Source: Sipunculus nudus (Eukaryota > Annelida > Sipuncula > Golfingiida > Sipunculidae). Taken from it: 64,000 nucleotides of DNA. Positions 37,990 to 49,852 of the stretch are shown here, piece by piece. A model generated the notes under the pieces. That model ran no database searches and was not told the origin of the DNA. It worked only from the letters and a program-made list of their open reading frames with translations. Every line of letters begins with the position of its first letter. Within the stretch, counting starts at the first letter, position 1. A program made the position numbers and the translations under genes. The stretch lies in NCBI GenBank assembly GCA_026874595.1, contig CM049308.1, positions 42,353,327-42,417,326 on the forward strand. Direction: 5' to 3'.

Positions 37990-40151
37990 TTGGTCAACCT
38001 ATTAATTTTTTTTTTGGCAGTGTACGAAGTTACACTCTTCAGGGCAACTGGGCCTGTGGAATCAGTGACTACATTTTCTATTTTAACCATATTTTCTCTG
38101 TGGTGAAACTATCGTTTAAATTTTCATTCATAGTTATTTTTGCATGTCGCATGAATTGTATGTGACTGCTAATTTTTGTCTGCAAGGGAAATTAATACCA
38201 TCTAAAAATCTTTAAAAATCTTCTTCTCCGAAACCGTCCAGCCAAATTGTCCACAGAAATAATCTCAGAACCAATCTCTCCAACTTTTGTTCGAATGGTT
38301 TCAGTTCGGTGATTTTTGGCAGTGTTACAGGAAGTTGAACTTAGTCATCTGTCCGAAAAAAGCCTACTAAAATTTTAATCTCAGAAACGGCTGGAGCTAT
38401 CATCACAAAATGTTATGCCAATGTTGGTCACATGAGTCATATCTGAAATTGAGGTATTGGTAGCGCCACCTGCATCAGCCTTTTTTGTACAGGATCATCA
38501 GTGCCTGTATCATACTGTGGGCTACAATAAACTTCTTCTCTGAAACCATATGGACAACTTGTTTAATATTGCACAAAAAATGATCCTAGGGTAGTGCTTT
38601 CTGGAGTTTGTTCAATTGGTCTCTGTTCAGTGACTTTTGGCCGAGTTATGGGAAGCTGAATATAGTCATATGCCATAACAGCCCATTTTAGCTCAGTGGC
38701 TACAAAGATCTTCTTCTCAAAAACCACTGGGCCAAATTCTTAATCTCACACAATAATTATTCTCAGATGTTGATAATTCAAGTTTGTTAAAATGGTTTTG
38801 GTTCAGTGCTTTTGGCTGAGTTACGGGAAGCTTAACTTAGCCAGTTTGCTGTATCATCCTATATGAGTTATAAACCTGCAAAACGTTTTTCGATTGACGC
38901 CACTGAAGCCAAGTTGATAAGTAATTTCCAAGAATAATCCCCACAATAATTCGTATAATAATTGTCTTTAATGGTTCCACATGAATCATTTTTGGCTGGA
39001 TTATGGAGATTGAATTGAGTCATTTTACCATATATGTTAGCTGTGTGAAGCAGTTACATCTAGCCTGGCACCAGTTTATCAGCATCTATTACATCATGCC
39101 ACTAGACATAAAGATTTCAGGTTATATGTGGTTAATATTGACAAGAATGTTTTTTAAATGTTTTTGAAAAATTAGATTTATGATTTATATTTTTCATCAC
39201 ACCAGGCAATGTTACAGTCATGGATCTTTAGCTCTCTGTGGCTATATGAAGACGGCTGTACATGGATTATAAAAAAAAATGGTATCCAATCTCATCTTAA
39301 TTCAAGAATTTGCCATCAGTGAGATGTATCTGTATTACAATTTTGCATTCAGTATACATCGATAATAATTTTCATATATTCCTGATTTCTTTTTAATAAA
39401 AAGTCAACTGAAAAGCATTTTGTATTGGGAAAATATTTGAGAGTCATTTCAAGTAGGGACCACTTTTATGTACAGATGGAAGCACCTGGTTTACCATTGG
39501 CAGATTGCCAAGACTTGCCTGTGCCTGGATATTGGCCATTAGCCAAGAAGATGTAAGCACTAAAATAGCTCTGGCACAGTGCCAGGATTGGAAGAGACCT
39601 ATGTGCCGCAGTCTGACTACTATAACAGCTTGGTGTTGTGTTTTCATGGTAAGTTCATTATATCATTTTATACAAGTCAATGAAAGTCTGTTTAATCCAA
39701 AGTTATTTCAAACAGGGACCTTGCTATTTGAAATTTCTGAAATTTGGCATGTTCATCCATTTTGGAAAGTTTGCCCGTAAACCAGACAGGTGGTGCCACC
39801 TACCTCCGTTTTTGTAAAATAAATAAATGCCCTTTTCACAGGAGTGATTCTCAGTATTGTCCCAATATTGTGTATATCCATAGATCTTGGACTCCTCCCT
39901 CCTGTACTCAAGACCTGTGGCGCCATCTGCAATCGTTTTCCCGTGGCGTCTATTCGTAAATGTGTTTTTGGTGAAAATTGCTTATATCTCAGGAGTAGCT
40001 AGGTCAAGGTATTGGTCTGAAATTTGGCATGTTCATACATCTTGGAAAGTTTTCTCGTAATCCAGACAGGTGGCACCACTTACCTTTCTGTTTTTGTTGA
40101 ATAAATGAATGCCTATTTTGGCCTCTGGTGCTGCAAACTACAAACATGTTT
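37990..40151 (+). repeat. Old dispersed repeat, copy 1 (left part)
   Basis: Extensive similarity to 52420-53930. The phrase ggctgtacatggattataaa is shared at about 39252 and 52543, ttatgccaatgttggtcaca at about 38413 and 53051, and gaagttgaact, tagtcatctgtcc in the same order in both. Many short segments start with a phrase like atctcagaaa...ggagctatcatcac and end near a GGTGGCGCCACC-like palindrome. The TIR element at 40152 interrupts it and it resumes at 41738. Confidence 0.8.
39476..39648 (+). CDS. Candidate exon within the dispersed repeat
   Basis: Acceptor tttatgtacag before 39476 and strong donor tcatg|gtaagt after 39648. One frame is open for 57 codons (includes ILAISQEDVSTKIALAQCQ). 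A second possible donor (agat|gtaagc) lies inside. This 170-bp block is absent from the otherwise similar copy at 52.4-53.3 kb, so it may be an exon spared within repeats or an unrelated insertion. No family was recognised. Confidence 0.22.
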
Positions 40152-41737
40152 GGGTATTTCTACAGAAAACGTCGCATTTCAAGGGTTTTCTTGGTGATTT
40201 TTTTTTAAATCTTGATTTTGATATAACAAAACTTAATTTGTAGAAAAATATCGTTAGAATTGTAAAATAATGCAAGTAGTGCACTTTTCAGTTTCCTTTT
40301 TTTATAAATAGTCCAGGTTAGGGGAAAATATGAACCTTTTTCTCGACACCGTTACACGCAGTAAAATCTCACTTGCACATTTCAGAAATTGTTTTGACTA
40401 GATTTTTTTGTGATTTTCGATAAAATTAAAATTAAAAGCCTTTGATAAAATCAAAACATAAATTTCAGTTATGAATTTAACAAAAAAAAAGGGTGTAAAA
40501 AAGAACATATTTTCTTATTTTTAATTAACTTTTGAAAACAAAAATTTTCTCTATACCTATTTTTGCTTCCAGAGGGGTGCATTTGCAGGGATTTACCGGA
40601 CAAAGTACTTTGGTACATCTACCTTCAGAATTTGAGTCGAAATACCTTGTTAATTTTTTTGAATGCACAGAAAATAAAATTTAAACATGGTTTTAAATCT
40701 TCTTGGTAACGGTGTTGAGCATAGATAACGGTGTTGAGCATAGGTAACGGAGTCGAGCTTCTGAAGTAAAAATAACCGTAGTGACTACTTGAATACCAAT
40801 ATTATGTATTAAAACAAGCAAATGCCTGTTTGAATAGAAGAAACGCAAATGTTTAAAATATTTAGCCCAAAATATGTTTCAAATTCTATTTCAATAATTT
40901 GGATTTAATACCAAGTTCTCGACACCGTTACCTTGCTCTCGACACCGTTATTTTTCATGCAGGTAACGGTTTCGAGTGGTAACGGTGCTGAGTTTTTTTC
41001 ATCTATACGTCAAATGCAGGACAAAAATTACTTCCATGCCTTCCCTAAGAGGGCAGCACGAGTTATCACTATATGAACAACAAGAGGAAGCTATTATCGA
41101 AGTGTTATATGTGACGGTTAATTTTTCGCAGGTGTAACGGTGTCGAGTCCAAATAAACATACGGTGATTTTTTTAACCCTTTAATGATTAACAGAGAACA
41201 CTGATATGGCAGTTACTAAATTTAATTGTGGATTATGTGTACAAAATTTCCTGAACTCTAATAAACGCTGCTCCCTGCATCAGCAAAGTGGTTTCTGTTC
41301 ACGCGCTGCAAGGTCAAAAGGTCAGGTAACGGTGCCGAGTATATTTTGGGAGACATACTTTTTATATCCAAATTTTTGTATTAAAAACAAAACGGTCAGG
41401 AAAAATCAAGCAAAAATATCATCTTAATAAACTTTCACCGCTGTGACAACGTGGAAAACAAAATCTATATAAATGGAACAGTGGTTACAGAAAAACGCTG
41501 TTTTGAATTTAAGATCCGAGAGAAAGGGACAACGGAAATTTAAGGGTATAGTAACATTTGCAGCTTTTTTTCTGTATGTATTTCTGCCCCGATTTGAATT
41601 ATTTTTATCTCATAATAATGGTTATATCTTTAGCAACAATCTGAATGGTTATTCATGTCATTTTTTGCATTTGCTAATTTCTCAGTAACAAATATAGTTT
41701 CGGGACATGAAATGCGACATTTTTTGTAGAAATACCC
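40152..41737. mobile_element. 1,586-bp non-autonomous DNA transposon with ~31-bp TIRs
   Basis: The left end (40152-40182) reads gggtatttctaca...gtcgcatttca. The right end (41707-41737), reverse-complemented, matches it with two mismatches over 31 bp. Both ends are flanked by gttt (40148-40151 and 41738-41741), a probable 4-bp target duplication. It sits inside the older dispersed repeat. The only internal frames (73 and 71 codons) have no transposase motif, so it must move in trans if at all. A set of ten TAACGGTGTCGAG-like motifs fills the interior. A 4-bp duplication is known for several cut-and-paste superfamilies, and I cannot assign one from the termini. Confidence 0.8.
40342..41339. repeat. 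Cluster of ten TAACGGTGTCGAG-like motifs inside the TIR element
   Basis: Forward copies start at 40707, 40726, 40745, 40964, 40980, 41135 and 41327. Reverse copies (ctcgacaccgtta) start at 40342, 40918 and 40938. Only positions 8-10 vary (tgt, tgc, agt, ttt). Spacing is irregular (16 to 366 bp), so this is not a simple tandem repeat. The TAACGG half is a match to the animal Myb recognition core. Confidence 0.9.
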
Positions 41738-42200
41738 GTTTACGTAGCAGACATCCATTTCATTCTATTTTCCCTTACCACTCAATCCATGCCTCATTTC
41801 ACCTGTACTACTCTGATTTTGGCGGATACACGTAGTCGCTTTCGTCTACCTGTATCTAGTTGTTTCATGCATCTGTGTACATAGCCGAAGAGTGGTTTGA
41901 AGCCAGAAATTATTTATGTCCATACATATTTAATGGCTTCTCCTAAGAGCTAGGTGGTGCCACTTACATTCATATTTGTGTTCTGTGAACCTATGCCAGT
42001 ATTTCAGCAGTGATGTTTGTGAAATTGGTGCATGCACTCAGGTTCAAAATGTTCAGTGCTTGTATTGTACATATACATGTCACACATGTACTTGAAAAGT
42101 AACGGTCCAGCATGGAAGCATTATGTCTGATGTATATCTCACTGCACAGGTTCGCATTAGGCTGTAGGCCTTGTTATTGTACTGATAGCAAGATTTGTTA
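41738..42200 (+). repeat. Old dispersed repeat, copy 1 (right part)
   Basis: ttggcggatacacgtagtcg at about 41819 is shared with about 57259. The run from tttcagcagtgatgtttgtg to ggttcgcattaggc (about 42001-42155) is shared with 53757-53892. Confidence 0.8.
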
Positions 42201-43722
42201 CGACAGTGACCGTTATTACGTAGTGACCGCGCCAGCAAACGCTGTAATAACTTGACTATGGGCAGTCGACAAGCGACTTTGTGTCCGTCAAATCGCAGGA
42301 GCAGCAAGGACCATTTAGGCATCATAAATATATAAATGAAATGAATGAAATTTATGCCCCGTAATTACACGAAATGACTGGATTTAAAAGACTGAAAACA
42401 GCATAATCTAAAGCAATGGTATAATTGTCAGCAAAGGTTCACCAGACAATTTTAGTTTGTGCAATCACTCAGTGATACCTTATTTATCCGTTGTACCTGA
42501 AGAACTGTTAATAATTAAGTTATATAACACCCCTCTTGTGGGTCATGGCATTATGCTGAAATTAATTGCGAGAATATTTGCAAATATTTGTATTACAGAA
42601 TTGACAATGGAAATTAGTTAATTTGTTGGTATTTCACTTTTTGATATTTCTCAAAACCAACATCATTGGTGTTGAATTTGCACTATAATGGACTACATGA
42701 AAAAGGCACAAGCCTCTAATGATCACATATTTTAAAAGTATCCGTATTTCATTTATGTGACTGTGATATGCATGTAAAATACCATTTTGAAATGTATGGC
42801 GCTGAAGTATTATGACTGAAAATAAAAGCTGTAAAAAATTAAAATTCTGGCGTGAAATCACTCAATTTTGAAATAAGGAAAATGGTGATGATCCTAAGAG
42901 TAATATAAAAAGGATGCATTTGATTAACAAAAACAGTTGTAAAAGTAATTAATATTTCTAAAAACAGGTTAAACATGGTCAGATGGCTAAAATTTAATTT
43001 TATGGATTTTTTAATCAAATAAAACAATTCTTTAAAAGTTTGCCAAATATTCCTTATTGATTGAGTGTACCAGTTATGCATTGTCAGCCCCAGCGAGCTT
43101 TAAGAGGTATGAATGAAATGCTTCACAGTATACACCAATTTGCAAGTTTTATCTCAATATGTTATTTTGTTAATTTATTTTTAATTAGAAAATCAGCCTA
43201 TTTGTCAATTCAAGAGATAATTAACAGGTCGAAAATAGCTGTTCTAAATGAAACTACCTGTTTCTTAGGCTTTATTAAATAATTTATCCGATAAAACCTA
43301 TTCAAATTTACAGTTGAAAACTTTACAGCTTGCAGAACCCCTGCATTTAATGCCACACGCACAAAAAAAATATTAATAGTCCCCTGCAAAACTAATACAA
43401 ACATGGGGATTTCCCCGCCGCTATACTTACTGTTGATAGCTATACCTGACAGTCCTTGTGATAGGAGATCACAGTTGACCAGTTGCTTAATTAACTTTTT
43501 GACAAAAAAATCTGCTCATATCTCACTATTTTACCTGTTACACAGATTGTCTGATTTGCAGTCAGGCAATTAGTGTAATTATAACCCTTCATATTCAGTC
43601 ATTTAATGAAATGACTGAACATTATAGTCATTTCACGTAATGACTGCTGGTCACAGGCATTACGAGAAATGACTGAAATGTTTAGGCACTTCTTGAAATT
43701 ACTAATTTCACAGACTGACGGT

Positions 43723-43724
<2 letters not shown>
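42201..43724. other. Unassigned AT-rich sequence with repeated GAAATGACT motifs
   Basis: Frames of 64-81 codons on both strands look random. attac..gaaatgact occurs at about 42364 and 43662 (plus strand) and at 43625-43644 on the minus strand, where agtcatt and aatgact form a palindrome. Confidence 0.5.

Positions 43725-43788
<64 letters not shown>
43725..43788. repeat. (TA)n microsatellite
   Basis: About 31 TA repeats, roughly 150 bp upstream of the DUF4706 gene start. Confidence 0.97.
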
Positions 43789-43789
<1 letters not shown>

Positions 43790-43894
43790 CGTGTTATAAA
43801 GCTTTTCGGGTTTTTTTTGTCGCCTGACTGATCGCTTCAGGTAAAACTCCTATAATTCTCAGTCAAGTATATTCTTCTGGTCTCAAAATACTGG

Positions 43895-43977
43895 GATTCT
43901 CCCGCCGGCCGAATGTGTCGAAAAGAGAATTGTGATGCTTCCGTTTTCGGGCTTCCGACCTCCGAGTTTTAACAACA
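43895..43977 (+). promoter_or_regulatory. Putative promoter-proximal block of the DUF4706 gene
   Basis: Contains gattctcccgc (43895-43905), also found at 62532-62542 before another gene start, and cttccgacctccgagtttt (about 43958), related to sequence at 62477-62494. TTCCG is the reverse of the ETS core CGGAA. Function is inferred from position and recurrence only. Confidence 0.35.
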
Positions 43978-44015
43978 CATTTCTTGGTGGCTTGGTCTGC
44001 TCACAGGTTGACATT

Positions 44016-44258
44016 ATGGGGTCAAAAGCTGTGGATTTTGACAGTTATTTTGCATCCACAAACTCCTTGGCCTTCAGATTCATCCAGGAAAAGACAAACG
44101 TCATGGATAGCATGGGGAACAAATGGCATCGTCTATCAAACGATGAACAAAACCGGGCCCTGAATTACCACTACTATGGCGGAGAGACGGCCCAGGGACC
44201 TGCTGCCGGTCTTAAAGTGTACGGCGGCGAGAAAATTGTCATAGACTTCGACAAAGAG
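44016..44258 (+). CDS. DUF4706 (C1orf198-like) protein, first coding exon
   Basis: The 81 codons from ATG 44016 contain FDSYFASTNSLAFRFIQEK, MGNKWHRLSNDEQ and GLKVYGGEKIVIDFDKE. The order YF-x-S-x-S-x-A, I-x-x-K, G-x-x-W-x-RL-x-x-x-x-Q, then GL...G-x-K-x-V-x-F-x-x-E follows the N-terminal DUF4706 domain of the conserved animal protein C1orf198, whose function is unknown. The exon ends at a codon boundary with donor gag|gtttgt at 44259. An in-frame ATG at 43935 would add 27 residues, but that segment includes promoter-like repeated sequence, so 44016 is preferred. Intron 1 (44259-44337) is only 79 bp. Confidence 0.65.
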
Positions 44259-44337
44259 GTTTGTATTGTATACAGTGTAGTCGCTCTTTGCGTTTTGTAC
44301 TGTTTATTAATAACGTTATAGGTCTTGGATCTTATAG

Positions 44338-44383
44338 GAAGACAAGACTGAAGAGTTAGCCCAAGAATTCATCAATCCAGCAG
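44338..44383 (+). CDS. DUF4706 gene exon 2, left part, interrupted by the BEL element
   Basis: Acceptor gatcttatag precedes 44338. The single open frame continues that of exon 1: EDKTEELAQEFINPA. The retrotransposon starts at 44384. The remainder of the exon (gcatgg, 52054-52059) and a strong donor (gtgagc) lie beyond the element, after the duplicated AGCAG. Rejoined, the exon would be 52 bp long. The other two frames contain stops. The match of this short exon to other DUF4706 proteins was not recognisable, so it rests on splice signals and phase. Confidence 0.5.
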
Positions 44384-45088
44384 TGTAGCGAATCTACAGT
44401 TTGTCAATCAGTCAACACACTGTCACCAAATAAAGCAAAATCCATTTAATGTGTCCATAAAGGTATGTTAAAGCAGATTAACTGCAATGAACAGAAATAT
44501 ATCATAAGTACATTGCCCTTTATGAGATTGAATAAAGTAAACATAAACATATCATTGATTGATTGTTCAAATAAAAACTGACTTAAGTAAACATTAATGA
44601 ATCATAGGTAAATGTTCTTGTATCAAAAGTTATATAACCATTATATTGCAGAATGAATAAAACAACTGAAGTATTTAAACAGACAAACTCTTAATGCTTT
44701 CCTATTATCAGTACTGTAAAAATGACAAAATGATTGATCCTTAGTGTTATCAGTAAATATGTGTACATCTATTTAACTCTAAACTATTGAATTACTCACC
44801 AAAATTGTTTGATCTCTACCCAATAGCATTGGAACAAAGACTGTGCTGATCCGGATTGTAACAGGCTGTATTGTGGACTGAAGTGCCAAAGTAACGACCC
44901 CTCCCTATATCCCCTACACAGGGGTGACAATAAGGCCAAGCAATGAAATATCCGTTTCTCTAAATCTTAAGCAATAATCATTAATTGTGCATGTTCACAA
45001 AATAAAGAATACAAGTAATTTTAATCTAATAACTAATATATACATTGATTCAGACATGCACCACTATATATGTTATTTGGCCATAACA
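44384..45088 (-). repeat. 3' LTR of the BEL element
   Basis: 705 bp, the same length as the copy at 51344. On the minus strand it follows the purine-rich ttagggag stretch (about 45098-45105), a possible polypurine tract though a short one. Confidence 0.95.
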
Positions 45089-45397
45089 TACCGGCTCCCT
45101 AATTGTGGATTACTACCAAATACACAATTACCAATAGCTTATGGCTAATATGAGACAAATAAACTTGTAGTGTGATAAAAAAAAAAGAAACACAACCATA
45201 TAAAAGCATAGCAATAATATCATTTCAGCTAATATTGACTGTCAATAAAATGAAGATATTAATCTTTCCATTTCAGTCATCAGCTTCTAAATTTAAGCAC
45301 AATTTGCTGATTGGACGTTCAAGGGTCGCTACCTTTGTTTTGACTTTTGCAGACCTCACTAACCCTTTCTTTTCTTTTACAGTCTCAATGACCCTAC

Positions 45398-46819
45398 CTA
45401 ATGACCAAGTATTTCTGCATGTGTTACCAATATTATTAGTACAATATCATTCACTAAAATATTTCTGGTTGGCTTTTGCCATTTCTGTCTCTGTTGCAAG
45501 CTGGTCAAGTACTCTTTAGACCACCTCTTCCAAAACACATCTGCCAGGTATTGCACCTGGCGCCACCTGCGTCTCACATAGTTATCCTGTTTATCAAATA
45601 CTCCAGGTGGAAAACTTTCTCCAGGGCTCTGATGTAACAAATGGTTAGGAGTCAAGGCATCCAGGTCGTTTGAGCTAGATGGAACATCGGTTATAGGTCT
45701 TCCATTCACAATGGCCTCAACTTCACAAAAAAGTGTTTGTAATGATTCGTCATCAAGACAAATGTTTTGCTGATGAAGTAGTGACTGCAGCACTTTTCTA
45801 ACTGTTCTTATCATACGTTCCCAAACGCCACCAAAGTGTGAAGCCGCAGGTGGATTAAACTCCCACTGTATTCCCTTCTGCTGCAGTTTATTTATAATCC
45901 TGTTGTGGTTCAGCTGGTTTAATGCATTTAGAAGTTCATTTCTTGCTCCTTCTAGATTGGTGCCATTATCTGATTTAATAAACTTTACTTGCCCTCTTCT
46001 TGCAATGAATCTCCTGATTGCATTTAAGCATGAGTCTGTGTCCAGCGACGATGCCACCTCTAAATGGACAGCTCTGATGGCTAAGCAGGTGAAAATAACA
46101 CCATATCTCTTAACAGTACTTCGACCTAGTTTCACATCAAAGGGACCAAAATAGTCCATTCCAACCCTGGAAAATGGTGGTTCTCCAGTAACAAGGTGTT
46201 CTGAAGGCAAGTCTGCCATTTTTTGTTGACCCCCACGGGCACGGACTTTCCTGCAGATGACACACTTTGCTATGGGTGATTTGATCTTGTTGGCTGCACC
46301 AACAATCCAATACCTTTGTCGTAATGAAGTCAACATTGCATTCTTCCCCAGGTGGCCGACATTAGCATGAATATCTTGTAATATTAATGTGGCTATGGGA
46401 GAATCCTTTGGCAGAAGTATCTGGTGTTTTGTCACAAAAGGAAGAGTGGACCTTTCCAGACGCCCACCAACCCTTAGAATTCCATCTTTCAACATGGGGT
46501 CCATCTTGTAAATTGGACTAGATCGCTTGATATTTTGAGGCGAATCGCTCTGTAAACATCTGATTTCATCAGCAAACTCCCGGTTTTGAACACAGCGAAT
46601 CAAAGTCATTTCTGCATTTTCCAGAATCTCATTGCCTAATGAAATGGACTTGACCCTTTCTTTTGCCAGGGACATCTCATTCTGTTTGAAGGTATTCATT
46701 TCAAGATCTTCCTGTACTTGGCAAGTTTTGTTATCAATACCCTGGTTCTGCAGATGTTGTCTAATTTCCTTGCGCTTTCTGACCCATTTCTTTATATTCT
46801 GGAAAGCAAGTTGATACAC
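45398..46819 (-). CDS. BEL integrase fragment (intact frame, 473 codons)
   Basis: The longest intact frame in the window. An HHCC zinc-binding domain uses H151, H156, C186 and C189. The DDE catalytic core uses D222 (MDYFGPF), D284 (KSDNGTN) and E334 (GVWERMIR). The C-terminal part after residue 385 (TPNHLL, then WRQVQYLADVFWKRWSKEYL) is the extension typical of BEL/Pao integrases. The frame begins after a shift from RNase H; the minus-strand sequence between 46950 and 46820 is coding-like but has a stop and a frame change. All catalytic residues are present, yet it cannot be made as part of an intact polyprotein. Confidence 0.92.
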   Translation of the reverse strand: MYQLAFQNIKKWVRKRKEIRQHLQNQGIDNKTCQVQEDLEMNTFKQNEMSLAKERVKSISLGNEILENAEMTLIRCVQNREFADEIRCLQSDSPQNIKRSSPIYKMDPMLKDGILRVGGRLERSTLPFVTKHQILLPKDSPIATLILQDIHANVGHLGKNAMLTSLRQRYWIVGAANKIKSPIAKCVICRKVRARGGQQKMADLPSEHLVTGEPPFSRVGMDYFGPFDVKLGRSTVKRYGVIFTCLAIRAVHLEVASSLDTDSCLNAIRRFIARRGQVKFIKSDNGTNLEGARNELLNALNQLNHNRIINKLQQKGIQWEFNPPAASHFGGVWERMIRTVRKVLQSLLHQQNICLDDESLQTLFCEVEAIVNGRPITDVPSSSNDLDALTPNHLLHQSPGESFPPGVFDKQDNYVRRRWRQVQYLADVFWKRWSKEYLTSLQQRQKWQKPTRNILVNDIVLIILVTHAEILGH

Positions 46820-46950
46820 ATACAGCTTTCTTCAGCTTTGTGAAATCCGAATAATAGGCAAGGAGCCGATCGACAGCCTGATTGGAATTCACAACAGTCA
46901 TAGCTTCTACGAGAAGCATTTACTCTTCCTTTAACATCTGGAATATCAGC

Positions 46951-47817
46951 TTAAACAGATGCTAACATGTCTTGATCAGGCCATTCGGACCGAGAATCCC
47001 ACAGAAAGGATGGTCCTGTTAGCCAGCGTTGGTTTTCAAGAAATTTGGCCATTGTTAGGCCTCTTAAAGCATCATTCGCTGGAGTGTGCTTTGTGTTCAC
47101 ATACTTCCAGTTCTGAACATCTGAAACTTCCCTGATCACAGAAATGCGATTGGCAACAAAGGTTTGGTATCTTGAAGTTTCATTCTTGATATATTTGATT
47201 ACAGATTTACTATCTGTCCAAAAGTATGAATCAGTCACTTTGTACTCCAGCTCCTTTACAATCATTTGATTCAGCCTTACTGCAACCATGGCTGCTGTCA
47301 GTTCCATACGTGGTATTGTGATTCGTTTCAGTGGAGAAACTCGCGATTTCCCCATAACGAAACTGCAATGAACTTGTCCGTTTTCATTCTGCAAACGAAC
47401 ATAGCTGACAATGCCATAACCAGTATTGCTGGCATCTGAAAAGTTGTGTACTTCACAAGACACAACATTTCCAAAGTCATCTGGCTTGTAACATCTTTTC
47501 ACAGTGAAGGACTCCAGACCAGGCAAATCTGCTAGCCATTGTTGCCACTTCTGGAGATTAGGTCCTGTGATTTCCTCATCCCATCCTATGCCCGACCGGC
47601 ATAAGTCTTGGAGAATGATTTTAGCTTGAAGGACAAATGGTGCAGCAAATCCTTGGGGATTGAACACAGAGCTGACTACTGATAATACACCTCTCCTTGT
47701 TAGTGGTTGATTCCGCAGCTGGATCCTAAATCCAAATTCGTCAGACTCCACAGACCAATACACACCCAATGCTCTCTCACAGGGGAGACTATCTTGTGTT
47801 AAATCTATGGATTTCAC
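46951..47817 (-). pseudogene. BEL reverse transcriptase end plus RNase H
   Basis: 288 codons. The first ~70 residues (RRGVLSVVSSVFNPQGFAAP) are the Pao-type connection segment. RNase H acidic residues are D128 (NFSDASNTGYG), E172 (PRMELTAAM) and D202 (WTDSKSVI). A stop codon separates it from the reverse transcriptase frame upstream, and a stop ends it before integrase. Confidence 0.88.
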
Positions 47818-47820
47818 ATC

Positions 47821-48979
47821 TTAAGCCCGATCTTGTTCCGGAACTGAGGATATGACTCTTCGACTATTGCTGACCCATTTAGTCAGCCTGAACCCTTCCA
47901 TCTGACACAGAGAGCTTACATATCCGATTAAAGCCTCTGCTCTGTCCTCAGAGTCAACAGATTTCAGGTAATCATCCACATAAAAATTTCTGTATATCGC
48001 ATCAACAACTTCCGATTCAAAGAGATGTTTGTTGTCCTTTGCCGTCTGATGAAGTGCCACATTTGATATACTTGGTGATGATACTGCCCCAAATAAATGT
48101 ACTGTCATTTGGTGAGGCACAGGCTTGGAAGTCAGATCATTGTTCTTCCACCAATAGAAACGCAGATAATTCCGCTCTGATTCAGGAACTGCAACCTGGT
48201 AGAACATTGCCTACATGTCTCCCATTATAGCAATCTTTTCTTCCCTGAACCTTATTAGGACCCCAGTTAAACTGTTTGACAGGTCTGGACCTGATAAAAG
48301 CTGGTTGTTCAGAGATACCCCTTCATAGGTAGCAGCGCAATCAAATACAACTCTTATTTTGTCTGGCATTTTGGGATGATATACACCATGGTGTGGGATG
48401 TACCATGCATCCATATTTGGCCATATCTTGGGCAGGAACCTCTTCTGCAAAGCCCTTTTCCATAAGCTTTGCCATAAAATCCAGGTAGTCTTGTTTGAAC
48501 TTTTCATTTTTAGCCATTTTACGTTCTAGGTATTTCAAACGTTGTAGGGCCTGTCTCTCATTGTTTGGCATCACTGGTGGTTCTGATCCCTTGAATGGAA
48601 GCGAGATCTCATAATGGCCATCTTGTTTTAGTTTCATTGATTGGTTTGTCTTTTCCAGAAATTTCTTATCTTGTTGAGATGGTTCCTTACTGTCCTCAAT
48701 AGCCCTTTCAGGGAAGTCTAGATTGAATGACTGGCGAACTAGACAGTCAAGCTTTTTCAAGTCTTCGATATAATCAACTGCCATAACATCAGCTCTGTTT
48801 ACAGATGTAGGGACTTGCCTTTGGTCCCTTTCACAGAGCACATTCCACACTATCCATCCCAAACGTCTTCTGGCTGCATGAGGGCTACCACGTGGACCTG
48901 TAATAACCTCCAAGGGAGCATAAGCATCTGGCACGTTGCCTCCAATGAGAAGCTCTATATCAGAATTGTTTTGTGGCAA
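47821..48979 (-). pseudogene. BEL reverse transcriptase, broken
   Basis: Three frame pieces. 48979-48341 has the pre-polymerase linker (GPRGSPHAARRRLGWIVWN). 48507-48211, in another frame, has [20 protein letters not shown]. 48207-47821 has the catalytic YVDD at its residues 76-79. A TAG stop at 48208-48210 falls directly after GDM in the conserved motif around the first catalytic aspartate. A frame change near 48400-48500 separates the first two pieces. The polymerase therefore cannot be translated intact. Confidence 0.9.
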
Positions 48980-48991
48980 ACTGATATTTTG

Positions 48992-49852
48992 TTAATGTGC
49001 CCATTTGCTGATGTCTTCATCCGTCGGGATGTGTGCTTTGCTCACAGGCATATGTTTCTTCGAGTAAACGTTAGGTAGCTCTATTTGATTCTCTAGCTGA
49101 AGGTCCCAAATTTCCATACCTTGAACTGAGAAGGTGGTCATTGTATGAGGCATGCCCATGGTATCTATTGTAATTTTCATTTCTCTGCCTTTGATACCCA
49201 GCTTGTACATTAAATCTTCAGTGCAGAATGACACATTGCTGCCGGGGTCAAGAAATGCATAGGTTTCTACAAACTTGGTACTGTTCTTCATTCTTACCTT
49301 CACAGGTATAATAGCCATAGCTGCATCAGCATCCCCGGCTCCCATATCACTTGAACCGACATTACCACAAGACGATGTCACTGCTGTAGCACCTGCACTC
49401 TCAGGACCTGAAGGCTGTGCTGTCATACTCTCAGGCTTTTCGTCTTTCTTTGAATCAATATGTAATATTGTTGGATGATTACCTTTGCATTTGACACATG
49501 TAGCCTTATTTCTACAGAATCTTTTGGGATGGCCTGACCGTAAACACCCAAAGCATAAACCCTTTGTTCTAAGAAAGTCAATCTTCTCTTCGTGAGCAAG
49601 ATTATCAAATTTTACACAATCAACTAGCGCATGCACAGCATGACGACAATATAGGCATGGCTTTTCATTTCCATTCCTACTCTTTCTTTGCATACTCTCT
49701 CTACCTGACTGTTTTTGATCAAGTTCTGATACACCGGAGCTGCTGTTATTTGATAATGTTGCAAAGTTTGAAGTTCCCTTTGCCTTTGTTATGCCAGGCT
49801 GGCGGTGACTTAGTGTTTTACCTGTGGTGTTTTGTTTGTGTTCCCAGTACAA
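48992..49852 (-). pseudogene. BEL Gag C-terminus with zinc knuckles, and protease
   Basis: 286 codons. A CX2CX4HX4C knuckle lies at residues 100-113 and a CX2CX3HX4H knuckle at 119-131, with an upstream Cys pair at 66/69. The aspartic protease active site is D-P-G-S at 202-205, where most family members have T or S as the second residue. A stop (taa) ends the frame in the linker between protease and reverse transcriptase. Confidence 0.9.
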
